Shown: one piece after another, positions 1-7,386 of the stretch
Layout: the number at the start of each line of letters is the position of its first letter
How positions within the stretch are numbered: position 1 is the stretch's first letter
Assembly: GCA_044867875.1 (NCBI GenBank)
Contig: JBIOVR010000389.1
Coordinates: 1 to 13,254 of the forward strand
Source: VBAS01 sp044867875
GTDB taxonomy: Bacteria; Bacteroidota; Bacteroidia; Chitinophagales; Chitinophagaceae
Reading direction: 5' to 3'
DNA: 13,254 bases
Position numbers and translations under genes: made by a program
Notes under the pieces: model-generated
Database searches by the model: none
What the model saw: the letters and a program-made list of their open reading frames with translations, nothing else
Told to the model about the DNA's origin: nothing

Positions 1-365
1 TCATCAATAAAGCATTGAAAGAAGAAAACCCTGATAAACGACTCGGTTTTGCAAATGCGGTTGCCTATTACATGAAGCTTGCTTATAACAACTGGCATAA
101 ATAAATTGTGCATGACGACGCCATTCAAAGTGAATTGACAGGCATCACTGATGGTCAGCTCACATTTACTAATACTCCATTTGTAAAAGCATACCGTCCG
201 CAGCAGGATATGCGTGACAGGGACAGAGGGGGTTATGGGAAACCAAGAGGTGGAAAGTTTCAACAACGTGGCGGTGGCGGAGGCAGTAATGGTGGAGGCA
301 GAAGACACGACAGTCGTGATAATCGTGGCGGAGGCGGTGGTGGATACAAGAAGAAAAGATATTGA
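1..365 (+). pseudogene. DUF4290-like protein, 3' part, interrupted by an in-frame stop
   Basis: The reading frame enters from the left edge (first full codon at 3) and encodes INKALKEENPDKRLGFANAV and on to AYNNWHK, then meets TAA at 102-104. The same frame continues without another stop from IVHDDAIQSELTGITDGQLT to a Gly/Arg-rich basic tail ending GGYKKKRY at 362, with its stop at 363-365. The helical end, the linker and the basic tail together fit my memory of DUF4290 proteins of Bacteroidota, which commonly lie just upstream of murA, as here; their function is unknown. A GAA-to-TAA change would explain the break by a single base. The tail (about residues 40-85 after the stop) has several RGG motifs and may bind RNA, which is inference. 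Alternatives are a sequencing error, or a separate short protein started at GTG 108; I think the latter unlikely. Confidence 0.6.
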
Positions 366-398
366 TCTTAAAATAAAGTATCTAAGTTTATAAAGTAT

Positions 399-435
399 AA
401 AAGTTGATCTTCGATGAGGTCAACTTTTGTTTTTG
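399..435 (+). terminator. Intrinsic terminator after the DUF4290-like gene
   Basis: AAAAGTTGATC (399-409) pairs with GGTCAACTTTT (418-428) through an 8-base loop, giving an 11-bp stem with one G-T wobble. A T-rich tract follows (TTTTGTTTTTG). The stem is flanked by A and T runs on both sides, so it could act in either direction. It separates the upstream gene from murA. Confidence 0.7.
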
Positions 436-461
436 ATACCTCATTGACTTATATACTTTTT

Positions 462-469
462 TATCTTTA
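462..469 (+). promoter_or_regulatory. Possible -7 element of the murA promoter
   Basis: TATCTTTA matches 7 of 8 positions of the Bacteroidota -7 consensus TAnnTTTG and lies 19 bases before the murA ATG, after the terminator. An upstream TTGAC (444-448) is only 13 bases away, closer than the usual -33/-7 spacing, so the pair is not a clean match. Confidence 0.3.
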
Positions 470-488
470 TACTTAATATTAAGACAAC

Positions 489-1793
489 ATGCATTCATTC
501 GAAGTCCAGGGTGGTAAAAAACTGAAAGGCGAGATCATTCCACAAGGTGCAAAAAATGAAGCGCTGCAGATCATCAGCGCCGTTCTGCTTACTCCAGAAA
601 AAGTTACGATCAATAATATTCCCGATATACTCGATGTAAATCTCCTGATCGAGTTACTGGGAGATATGAATGTAAAAATTGAAAGACCACAAAAAGATAT
701 ATGCATCTTCCAGGCAAATGATGTAAACATTGATTTCTTACATAGTGAAACTTTCAGAAAAAAAAGTGGCCGGCTTCGTGGCTCAGTAATGCTTGCCGGA
801 CCAATGCTATCCCGATTCAGAAAAGCATTTATTCCAAAACCGGGCGGTGATAAAATAGGAAGAAGAAGGCTGGATACTCATATTATTGGTTTTGAAAAAC
901 TCGGCGCCGATTTTACTTATCATGAAGAAGATGGATTCTTTCATCTCGAAGCTCCGAATCTGAAAGGCACTAATTTATTGCTTGATGAACCTTCTGTAAC
1001 TGGAACTGCAAATATCCTTATGGCCGCAGTAATGGCTAGCGGTACTACAACCATATACAATGCCGCTTGTGAACCATATATTCAGCAGTTATGTAAAATG
1101 CTAAATAGCATGGGCGCAAAGATCAGCGGCATTGGAAGCAATATGCTTAGCGTTGAGGGTGTTCGTTATCTCGGTGGCACATCGCATACAATGTTACCTG
1201 ATATGATCGAAGTAGGATCATTTATTGGACTTGCAGCAATGACCCAAAGTGATGTTGTAATTAAAAATGCCGGTATCAAACATCTTGGTATCATTCCGGA
1301 AAAATTTCAACAACTCGGGATACAAATGAATTTTAATGGCGATGATATTCATATTCCGGAACAGGAACTTTATGAAGTGCATCGTTATTTCGATGGTGGT
1401 GTGCTAACAATTTATGATCATCCATGGCCGGGTTTTACCCCGGATCTTTTAAGTATTGTTTTAGTTACAGCAATACAAGCCAATGGAAGTGTATTGATCC
1501 ATCAAAAAATGTTCGAATGTCGTTTGTTCTTTGTTGACAAGCTGATTGACATGGGTGCTCAAATTATTCTTTGCGATCCGCATCGGGCTGTAGTGATCGG
1601 TTTGGAACGTAAACAAATACTTCGTGGCATTAAAATGAGCAGTCCTGATATTCGTGCTGGTGTTGCATTATTGATCGCCGCACTCAGTGCAGAAGGAACC
1701 AGCATTATTCAAAACATTGAACAGATCGATAGAGGTTATCAGAACATTGACGAAAGATTGAGAATGTTGGGAGCAGACATAAAGAGAATTTAA
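489..1793 (+). CDS. murA: UDP-N-acetylglucosamine 1-carboxyvinyltransferase (MurA), Asp-type active site
   Basis: Cytoplasmic enzyme that transfers enolpyruvyl from phosphoenolpyruvate to UDP-GlcNAc, the first committed step of peptidoglycan synthesis. It has 434 residues, against about 419 in E. coli. Visible family features are the Lys22-Asn23 pair in QGAKNEAL, the active-site loop PGGDKIGRR (residues 118-126), PGFTPDLLS with the general-base Asp at 319, and SPDIRAG with Arg at 389. The catalytic Cys of E. coli MurA (Cys115) is replaced by Asp121 (codon GAT 849-851). MurA enzymes with Asp at this position, such as that of Mycobacterium tuberculosis, are active but not alkylated by fosfomycin. 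From memory, Asp is usual in Bacteroidota, so this is probably lineage-typical. The ATG at 489 has no clear Shine-Dalgarno sequence, which is normal for the phylum. It follows the terminator at 399-435 and probably has its own promoter in 436-488. Confidence 0.95.
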   Translation: MHSFEVQGGKKLKGEIIPQGAKNEALQIISAVLLTPEKVTINNIPDILDVNLLIELLGDMNVKIERPQKDICIFQANDVNIDFLHSETFRKKSGRLRGSVMLAGPMLSRFRKAFIPKPGGDKIGRRRLDTHIIGFEKLGADFTYHEEDGFFHLEAPNLKGTNLLLDEPSVTGTANILMAAVMASGTTTIYNAACEPYIQQLCKMLNSMGAKISGIGSNMLSVEGVRYLGGTSHTMLPDMIEVGSFIGLAAMTQSDVVIKNAGIKHLGIIPEKFQQLGIQMNFNGDDIHIPEQELYEVHRYFDGGVLTIYDHPWPGFTPDLLSIVLVTAIQANGSVLIHQKMFECRLFFVDKLIDMGAQIILCDPHRAVVIGLERKQILRGIKMSSPDIRAGVALLIAALSAEGTSIIQNIEQIDRGYQNIDERLRMLGADIKRI

Positions 1794-1847
1794 ATCCAAT
1801 CTAATTACCTCTCTTAAAGCACAAACTATTTTCCCTATCTTTTGCCA

Positions 1848-3127
1848 ATGCTAAATCGAAGTATCAGTAGATGGGCAATGGTATTGCTTGTTATCAATGG
1901 CGTTATTGGTTCCGGTATTTTTGGTTTGCCTTCTAAAACCTTTAAAGAAGTTGGCGTTTACAGCATAGCAGCTTTTCTCGTTTGTGCGGTTGCGGTCTTT
2001 GTTATCATTTTATGTTTTGCAGAAGTAAGCAGCCGGTTTGATAAAACTGGTGGTCCATATCTCTATGCTCTTTCTTCATTTGGTCCTTTACCTGCATTTC
2101 TCACAGGCTGGTTGTTGTTAGTAACAAGAGTTATCACGTATGCGGCACTTATCAACTTATTGGTCACTTATCTTTCTGTATTTTCTGATTGGTTCACATT
2201 AGCATCTTCAAGGATCATTACGATCATTTTACTCACTCTTTTTTTGGCATATGTAAATCATGTAGGCGTAAAGAATAGTACACGGGTAAATAATTTTTTA
2301 ACCATTGCAAATTGCTGCCATTATTATTATTTATCATTGTTGGCTTTTTCTTTATTAAGACAGAAAATTATGAAGTAAAATATGTTCCGGGTTTCTCCTC
2401 CTTTTCATCCACTGTGTTGTTACTTGTGTTTGCGTTTGGTGGTTTTGAATCTGTCCTTGTTAACTCAGGCGAGGTAAAAAATCCCAGAAAAAATCTTCCT
2501 TTTGCATTGTTGCTTGCAGCCCTGATCATTGCAAGTATTTATATGATGGTACAAATTGTAAGTATTGGTACTTTACCATCACTTGCTTCATCAAATAAAC
2601 CATTAGCTGAAGCAGCCGGTTTGTTTATGGGAAAAACGGGTGCTGCTATCATTGCTTTGGGTGCAATGTTTTCTGTAGCAGGAACATTAAATGCAATCAT
2701 GCTGGTTGGTTCAAGATTGCCTTTTGCTTTCAGTGAAGAAAAACAATTCCCAACTGTCTTTTCATTCATTCATCCGAAATATAAAACACCCACATGGTCT
2801 TTGTTGCTGTTTATGGCGGTAACAATAATCATCTCGCTTAACTATTCTTTTCTGTCTGCCGCATCTATTAGTGCCATTACTAGAGTAATGATCTATGGTA
2901 TTGTTTGTATCACTTTGATAGTGCTGCGTAAGAAGTTACCCAGCCAATCCGACTTTTTTAAAATCAAATACGGGAAGACGATCGCTATACTTGGCGTTTT
3001 AATTACACTTTGGCTGTTGAGCAGTTCAAAGGTTAATGAGCTAAGAGATATTGCTGTTTCGATTGGTATTGGTTTAATAATTTATTTGCTGATGGAAATA
3101 TCAAAAAGAATGAGACCTAAAAAATAA
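1848..3127 (+). pseudogene. APC-family amino acid permease, broken by a single-base frameshift
   Basis: Two reading frames, 1848-2378 and a second running to 3127, together make one inner-membrane amino acid/polyamine/organocation permease of about 426 residues, the usual family length. The first half carries the TM1 signature NGVIGSGIFGLPSK; the second contains FAFGGFESVLVNSGEVKNPR and further hydrophobic helices to a basic end, RMRPKK. The frame is lost at the A run 2309-2311. The first frame reads TIAN then an aberrant tail to 2378, while restoring a fourth A gives TIAKLLPLLLFII and joins the second frame exactly. I prefer ATG 1848 to the in-frame TTG at 1842. The substrate cannot be told. 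If the indel is real, the product stops after about 157 normal residues and is inactive. A homopolymer error in the assembly is an equally good explanation. It starts 54 bases after murA on the same strand. Confidence 0.8.
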
Positions 3128-3189
3128 TTTTTTATTGTCCAATTCCGGAAAACTCGTTTGTTATTAATGTATACATCAATTAATAACCT

Positions 3190-3207
3190 GTCTGCCGATA
3201 GGCAGGC
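3190..3207 (+). repeat. GC-rich palindromic hairpin before the DGPF gene
   Basis: GTCTGCC (3190-3196) and GGCAGGC (3201-3207) form a 7-bp stem with one wobble around a GATA tetraloop, standing out from AT-rich surroundings. It lies between the broken permease and the DGPF gene, 16 bases before the latter's ATG, and is followed by CTTT then AAAATTT. It may act as a weak terminator or be a member of a dispersed intergenic palindrome family; similar CCTG-rich palindromes are familiar from Bacteroidota genomes, which is memory and not checked. Confidence 0.5.
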
Positions 3208-3222
3208 TTTAAAATTTAAAAA

Positions 3223-3585
3223 ATGGAACAGTACGCATTAATTATGAGACATGAAGACGGATCAAAGATCGCTTCACCTGAACAAATGCAGGCCTGGATG
3301 AAACAAACCATGGACTGGATCGGTGGCATTGCAGCACAAAATAAATTTGTGAGCGGCACCGGTTTACCTTTTGAAGGTGCAAAAGTTATAACAACAAAAA
3401 ACTCAAAGCCGGTTGTTACCAACGGACCGTTCGGTGATATCAAAGAGACGATTGGCGGATTGATCGTGGTAAAAGCTGATTCATTTGATGAAGCAGTTGA
3501 ATTTGCAAAAGGTTGCCCGGTATTGCAAGGAGAAGGCAATAGTATGGAAATAAGAAAGATTGCAAAAGGAGACGGCGTGCATTAA
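3223..3585 (+). CDS. YCII-related (DGPF-domain) protein, partner of the ECF sigma factor
   Basis: A 120-residue soluble protein of the YCII-related/DGPF family. It has the N-terminal strand MEQYALIMRHEDG, the family motif as NGPF at residues 67-70 (Asn for the first Asp), followed by GDIKETIGGLIVVKADSFDE, and the conserved end CPVLQ-GNSMEIR. The biochemical role of DGPF proteins is unknown; the fold resembles ferredoxin-like dimers such as muconolactone isomerase. The gene lies directly upstream of an ECF42-type sigma factor, the standard arrangement for that group, where DGPF genes are the sigma factor's main targets. I did not find a convincing ECF promoter in the 95 bases upstream, which contain the hairpin at 3190-3207. 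ATG 3223 is chosen because it begins the first strand of the domain. Confidence 0.88.
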   Translation: MEQYALIMRHEDGSKIASPEQMQAWMKQTMDWIGGIAAQNKFVSGTGLPFEGAKVITTKNSKPVVTNGPFGDIKETIGGLIVVKADSFDEAVEFAKGCPVLQGEGNSMEIRKIAKGDGVH

Positions 3586-3590
3586 GAATC

Positions 3591-3661
3591 GTCAGACGTG
3601 AAATGTGAGACGTGAGTTTGCCTGCACTTAATTTTCACGTTTCACTTTTCACATTTGTCAG
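3591..3661 (+). repeat. Inverted repeat built from GTGARAY-like heptamers
   Basis: The left arm 3591-3618 divides into four heptamers (GTCAGAC, GTGAAAT, GTGAGAC, GTGAGTT). The right arm 3634-3661 divides into four more (TTCACGT, TTCACTT, TTCACAT, TTGTCAG), which read in the opposite sense. About 20 of 26 positions pair between the arms, with a 15-base loop. The element fills the gap between the DGPF stop and the sigma factor ATG at 3666, so it could fold in the mRNA next to the start codon, or act as a terminator-like or protein-binding site. Confidence 0.7.
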
Positions 3662-3665
3662 CATC

Positions 3666-4892
3666 ATGGAACAACAGGAATTAATACCACATTTATTCAG
3701 AACTGAGTTTAGTAAAATAACAGCCGTACTCTGCAAGCATTTTGGAATTGAACATATTGAAACAGCAGAAGACATAGCCGGCGATACTTTTTTACAAGCA
3801 GTTGAAACATGGACATATAAAGGATTGCCGGCTAATCCAACAGCCTGGCTTTATACTGTGGCAAAGAATAAAGCAAGAAATTATTTTCATCGCAGCAATA
3901 TTTTTTCAGAAAAAATTGTCGGCGACATAAAGAACTCTTCCCAGCAAACAGAAGAGTTAGAAATTAATTTGTCTGATGAAAACATTACAGACAGCCAATT
4001 ACAAATGCTCTTTGCAATTTGCCACCCCTCTATTCCAACTGAAGCACAAATAGGTTTGGCGCTTCGTATTCTTTGTGGCTTTGGTATCAATGAAATTGCC
4101 AATGCCTTCATAACAAATAATGAAACGATCAATAAAAGATTGTTCAGGGCAAAAGAAAAATTGAGGACTGAAAAAGTAAAGATCGAATTTCCTGGCAAAA
4201 AGGAAATTAATGATCGATTGGAAACCGTTCTTACAACTCTGTACTTACTTTTTAGCGAAGGATATTATTCCGAAAGTGATGATACAATACTGCGTGAGGA
4301 TCTTTGTACTGAAGCTATGCGGCTAGTGTTTATGTTGATCGAAAATGAACAAACAAATCTTCCTAAGGTAAATGCCTTGTATTCTTTAATGTGTTTTCAT
4401 TCTTCGAGATTTGCCGCAAGGAAAAATGACAAGGGTGAAATAATATTATATGACGAACAAGATGAATCGCTTTGGGACCGTGAACTGATCATAAAAGGAA
4501 TTTATTTTTTACACGAAGCATCAAAAGGAAATGAGATCTCAAAGTATCATATTGAAGCAAGCATTGCTTATTGGCATACGATCAAAACTGACACAAAAGA
4601 AAAATGGGAGAATATCCTGCAACTCTATAATAAATTATTACAAATAGAATATTCCCCGATCGCGGCGCTCAACAGAACTTATGCACTTTCAAAGGCTAAC
4701 AGCAAACAAGAAGCTATTGCCGAAGCTGAAAAGCTGAATTTACAGGGTAATCATTTTTACTTTACTCTGCTCGGTGAGCTTTACACTAACATTAATAATA
4801 GAAAAGCAAAAGAAAATTTTCAAAAGGCATTGGAGCTTGCAAAAACACAAACCGATAAACAGACAATTCAAAAAAGGATCGAAGAATTATGA
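3666..4892 (+). CDS. ECF RNA polymerase sigma factor with C-terminal TPR-like extension (ECF42 type)
   Basis: A 408-residue sigma factor, about twice the length of a classical ECF sigma. Sigma region 2 lies at about residues 8-77 (AEDIAGDTFLQAVETW, NPTAWLYTVAKNKARN). Sigma region 4 lies at about 110-167 (AQIGLALRILCGFGINEIAN, then KRLFRAKEKLR for -35 recognition). A helical extension of about 240 residues follows, with LFSEGYY, SPIAALNRTYAL and a closing NRKAKENFQKALELA repeat. This layout is that of group ECF42, which lacks a membrane anti-sigma factor; published work on the group shows that the extension controls activity. ATG 3666 is chosen over upstream GTG and TTG codons because those lie inside the heptamer repeat and add non-conserved residues. 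It is paired with the DGPF gene 80 bases upstream and is convergent with the ferric-reductase-like gene, separated by 35 bases. Confidence 0.88.
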   Translation: MEQQELIPHLFRTEFSKITAVLCKHFGIEHIETAEDIAGDTFLQAVETWTYKGLPANPTAWLYTVAKNKARNYFHRSNIFSEKIVGDIKNSSQQTEELEINLSDENITDSQLQMLFAICHPSIPTEAQIGLALRILCGFGINEIANAFITNNETINKRLFRAKEKLRTEKVKIEFPGKKEINDRLETVLTTLYLLFSEGYYSESDDTILREDLCTEAMRLVFMLIENEQTNLPKVNALYSLMCFHSSRFAARKNDKGEIILYDEQDESLWDRELIIKGIYFLHEASKGNEISKYHIEASIAYWHTIKTDTKEKWENILQLYNKLLQIEYSPIAALNRTYALSKANSKQEAIAEAEKLNLQGNHFYFTLLGELYTNINNRKAKENFQKALELAKTQTDKQTIQKRIEEL

Positions 4893-4927
4893 TCAGATAA
4901 TTAACAGTTAGTTTTCCCCTCAAAACT

Positions 4928-5509
4928 TTAAGCTTTTTTAAGATGAGACATATATCGTTTCGCTGATGCAACGATGAGGAGCAGTCCGCAGAACTCAAGT
5001 AGTAGCTTTTCTCCATCAAAAAAATCGGGTTGACCATTTTTTAAATGCGGATCCATAAATATTCCATGCAAAACAAATAATATAGCTGTGCCATAACTTA
5101 TAAGATGAATATTTTTCCATGCACGAAAGGACATTTTTCTTTTTATTACTTTTTGTGTTGTAATGATCACAACTGTGATCGCATATAAACTCAGGGTTCC
5201 TAATGCAACCACCAGGTTTTGACTCGGAGCATTCAGTGGAAATATAACATCGATAAAAGTAAATTTTGATGTTTTATCCAACACTAGAAACAAAACATGT
5301 AACAGCACTAATATCCAGGCAACATATGCTGTGTAATTGTGAATACTATTAACATCCATTTGTTGGAGCCTTACCGGTAATTTTTTCCAATAGGGATTTG
5401 TCCTGTATGCGGTCGCCAATAACATTCCAGGAAAGAAGTTGATTGTTAATACGACAGCCGAGGTCAATCCAGCATAATTAGATAATTCCAGAAGTGCATC
5501 TTCGTTCAC
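4928..5509 (-). CDS. Ferric-reductase-like transmembrane heme-b protein
   Basis: An inner-membrane protein of 193 residues with about five to six hydrophobic helices. Two pairs of His have the spacing typical of ferric reductase/NADPH oxidase membrane domains: SIHNYTAYVAWILVLLH (14 residues apart) and IHLISYGTAILFVLH (13 apart). These would bind two b hemes stacked across the membrane. No FAD or NAD(P)H domain follows, so a partner must supply electrons if it is a reductase. It is the last gene of the heme uptake cluster, about 52 bases after the ATPase stop, which suggests a role in iron reduction or heme handling (inference). The GTG at 5509 (MNEDALL) is chosen because it keeps the whole first helix and lies just after a TATATTTG element; an in-frame TTG at 5530 would add seven residues. 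Confidence 0.85.
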   Translation of the reverse strand: MNEDALLELSNYAGLTSAVVLTINFFPGMLLATAYRTNPYWKKLPVRLQQMDVNSIHNYTAYVAWILVLLHVLFLVLDKTSKFTFIDVIFPLNAPSQNLVVALGTLSLYAITVVIITTQKVIKRKMSFRAWKNIHLISYGTAILFVLHGIFMDPHLKNGQPDFFDGEKLLLEFCGLLLIVASAKRYMSHLKKA

Positions 5510-5513
5510 CCGG

Positions 5514-5521
5514 CAAATATA
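5514..5521 (-). promoter_or_regulatory. Possible -7 promoter element before the ferric-reductase-like gene
   Basis: On the minus strand these bases read TATATTTG, an exact match to the Bacteroidota -7 consensus TAnnTTTG, ending 4 bases before the GTG start at 5509. No TTG -33 element is seen at the usual distance. If used, the message would be almost leaderless and the gene would have a promoter of its own inside the cluster. Confidence 0.3.
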
Positions 5522-5561
5522 AAAAGGCAAAAGATAAATAATATATGAAGTGTTAACTGAA

Positions 5562-6341
5562 TCAGTTATAAATGATCAGCGGTTTTCCAGTAACCGGGTT
5601 TTCGATCACCGTTGTCTTTATATTAAAGACTTTTTCAATAATATTCTCAGTTAAAATTTCTTTTGGTTTTCCATGTATAACCAGCTCTCCTTCTTTCAGA
5701 AAAAATAGATTGTCTGCATAGTGTGCAGCAAGATTTATATCGTGCATCACAGCGATCAAAACAGTGTGATCTTTTACCAGTTCAACAGCAACCTGCAAAA
5801 ATTCATGCTGATAACTGATGTCAAGACTATTCAGGGGTTCATCTAAAAAAAGATAACGATAACCATCCGTTGGTTTTTCCCAAACCTGCGCCAGTACACG
5901 AGCATACTGTACTCTTTGCTTTTCTCCACCACTTAACGTCAGGTAATTTCTTTTTTTAAATTCAACAAGATTCATTCTTTCGATCACCTCGTTGCAGATC
6001 GTAATATCTTTTTTATTCGGATTAAAAGTAAAATGAGGGTAACGGCCCATCATCACCACTTCTTCAACCAGTAAAGGAAAGCCAAGATCAGCTTGCTGAC
6101 TCATCACTGCTCTTTTTTTAGCCAGTTCCTCTTTGCGCAGCTCTTTTATTTTTTTATTATCATATAAAACTGTTCCCTGGAATTTATTTATTTCGCCACT
6201 AAATATTTTTAAGAAAGAAGATTTACCCGAACCATTTGGACCGAGTATCATATTAAATTCTCCCGGCAGAAAGGAAGCGCTGACATTTTTTAATATTTGT
6301 TTTTTACCAACGCTAAAACTTATGTTCTCTGTTCTAAGCAT
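5562..6341 (-). CDS. hmuV: Heme ABC transporter ATP-binding protein (HmuV-like)
   Basis: A cytoplasmic ATPase of 259 residues that powers import with the HmuU-like permease. All motifs are intact: Walker A GPNGSGKS (34-41), Q-loop SQQ (81-83), signature LSGGEKQR (136-143), Walker B YLFLDEP (163-169), D-loop NSLD (171-174) and switch His200. The MGRYPH segment and the longer stretch between signature and Walker B (LAQVWEKPTDGYR) are typical of heme-type ATPases rather than siderophore-type FecE/FhuC. The start codon overlaps the end of the permease gene by 8 bases, indicating translational coupling, and is preceded by a strong ribosome-binding sequence at 6347-6354. Specificity for heme is inferred from family style and context; vitamin B12 or a siderophore cannot be excluded. 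Confidence 0.9.
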   Translation of the reverse strand: MLRTENISFSVGKKQILKNVSASFLPGEFNMILGPNGSGKSSFLKIFSGEINKFQGTVLYDNKKIKELRKEELAKKRAVMSQQADLGFPLLVEEVVMMGRYPHFTFNPNKKDITICNEVIERMNLVEFKKRNYLTLSGGEKQRVQYARVLAQVWEKPTDGYRYLFLDEPLNSLDISYQHEFLQVAVELVKDHTVLIAVMHDINLAAHYADNLFFLKEGELVIHGKPKEILTENIIEKVFNIKTTVIENPVTGKPLIIYN

Positions 6342-7386
6342 CGAAACCTCCTTTCTGTTGCAATAAGTTAAACCGCTTTAATAAAATGATAAATACCGGC
6401 GCCCCAACAAGAGAAGTAATGATGCCAATTGGAATTTCGGCTGGAGCTAATAATAATCTTGCACACAGATCAGCAAGCAACAGTAATGTAGCGCCAACGA
6501 TCATAGAAGCAGGTAACAATTTTTTATTATCGCTGCCAATTAGCAACCGAAGGATATGAGGAACGATCAATCCCATAAAACTAATGACACCAACAAAAGC
6601 CGTGGCAACAGATACCATTGCTGTGTTCAGGATCATTATTCGTGTTTTAAATCGATCCGTATCTACACCGAGATATGTCGCTTCTTCTTCGCCAAGTAAC
6701 AAAGCATTCAATTGTTTTGAATAACGAAAAGAAATGATAAACATGATTATTGCAACAGTACCAACAATGCTAACCTGCAACCAGCTGGCTCCGGAAAAAG
6801 TTCCGAGATTCCAGAATGTAATGCTTCTTGCCTGCGGATCTCTTGCGATATAACTCATAAACCCTGTACCACTTAGTCCCATTGCATTTACAGCAATACC
6901 AATTAACAGTAATGAAATGATTGAAACTCTTTTTGCATTTTTCGCCAATGTATAAACTAACCAGGTTGCAAGCAATGCTCCACCAAATGCAAACAGTGGT
7001 GTCATAAATGGGCCCAACTGATTTTTTAATTGCGGCGTCCATTTTGCTGCCAATACAAAAACAACTGATGCTCCAAATGCTGCCCCGCTGCTGGTGCCGA
7101 TCAACCCTGGTTCAACAATTGGATTGCGAAACAATCCTTGCATCAATACACCGCTTACTGCAAGTATAGCTCCTGTTATAGCACATAGCAAGACTCTTGG
7201 TAAACGCAATTGAATAAAAACGCCTTCATAAATATTTGCCGGTTTTTCTCCTGCAAAAAAATGTTTGATGGAAGAAAGCATTTCCGAAGGCAAAATTTTT
7301 ACTGCACCAAATGCAATTGCACAAAGCATTACAATTACCAGCAAAGCAATCAATACAGAAAAAAAAAGTTTATTTTGCCTGAACAC
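6334..7386 (-). CDS. hmuU: FecCD-family heme/iron ABC transporter permease (HmuU-like)
   Basis: An inner-membrane permease of 350 residues with about ten hydrophobic helices, the usual FecCD length. Family motifs are FIQLRLPRVLLCAITGAILA near residues 58-77, GLFRNPIVEPGLIGTSSGAA near 85-104, and VVGVISFMGLIVPHILR-like text (GVISFMGLIVPHILRLL) in the second half. The segment ARSITFWNLGTFSGASW resembles heme permeases in particular. The start is GTG at 7386; the gene overlaps the end of hmuT by 17 bases and the start of hmuV by 8. It forms the translocation path as a homodimer with two HmuV subunits. Nothing appears truncated. Confidence 0.9.
   Translation of the reverse strand: MFRQNKLFFSVLIALLVIVMLCAIAFGAVKILPSEMLSSIKHFFAGEKPANIYEGVFIQLRLPRVLLCAITGAILAVSGVLMQGLFRNPIVEPGLIGTSSGAAFGASVVFVLAAKWTPQLKNQLGPFMTPLFAFGGALLATWLVYTLAKNAKRVSIISLLLIGIAVNAMGLSGTGFMSYIARDPQARSITFWNLGTFSGASWLQVSIVGTVAIIMFIISFRYSKQLNALLLGEEEATYLGVDTDRFKTRIMILNTAMVSVATAFVGVISFMGLIVPHILRLLIGSDNKKLLPASMIVGATLLLLADLCARLLLAPAEIPIGIITSLVGAPVFIILLKRFNLLQQKGGFDA
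6347..6354 (-). promoter_or_regulatory. Strong Shine-Dalgarno sequence for hmuV
   Basis: On the minus strand these bases read AAAGGAGG, 5 bases before the ATG at 6341, and lie inside the last codons of hmuU. Other genes in the window lack such a site, as is usual in Bacteroidota, so it may ensure re-initiation at the overlap, or may simply reflect the coding sequence for QKGGFDA. Confidence 0.5.

Noticed and set aside
108..365. Independent Gly/Arg-rich small gene starting at GTG 108
   Set aside because: The same frame continues upstream of the TAA into matching sequence, so it is better read as the tail of the interrupted DUF4290-like gene.
1836..1844. -7 promoter element TATCTTTTG before the permease
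   Set aside because: It is one base longer than TAnnTTTG, has no -33 partner and lies only 3 bases before the ATG.
2312..3127. Separate shorter transporter gene starting at TTG 2312
   Set aside because: It lacks TM1-TM4 of the APC fold, and one added base joins it perfectly to the preceding frame.
3128..3222. A TGTCGA-type ECF42 promoter before the DGPF gene
   Set aside because: TGTCCA near 3137 has no suitably spaced -10 partner; the match is too weak to report.
3591..3661. CRISPR-like array
   Set aside because: Units are 7 bases, adjacent, and opposed in two blocks; there are no spacers and no cas genes.
3612..3665. N-terminal extension of the sigma factor from GTG 3612
   Set aside because: It would be encoded by the heptamer inverted repeat; the conserved domain starts with MEQQELIPHLF at 3666.
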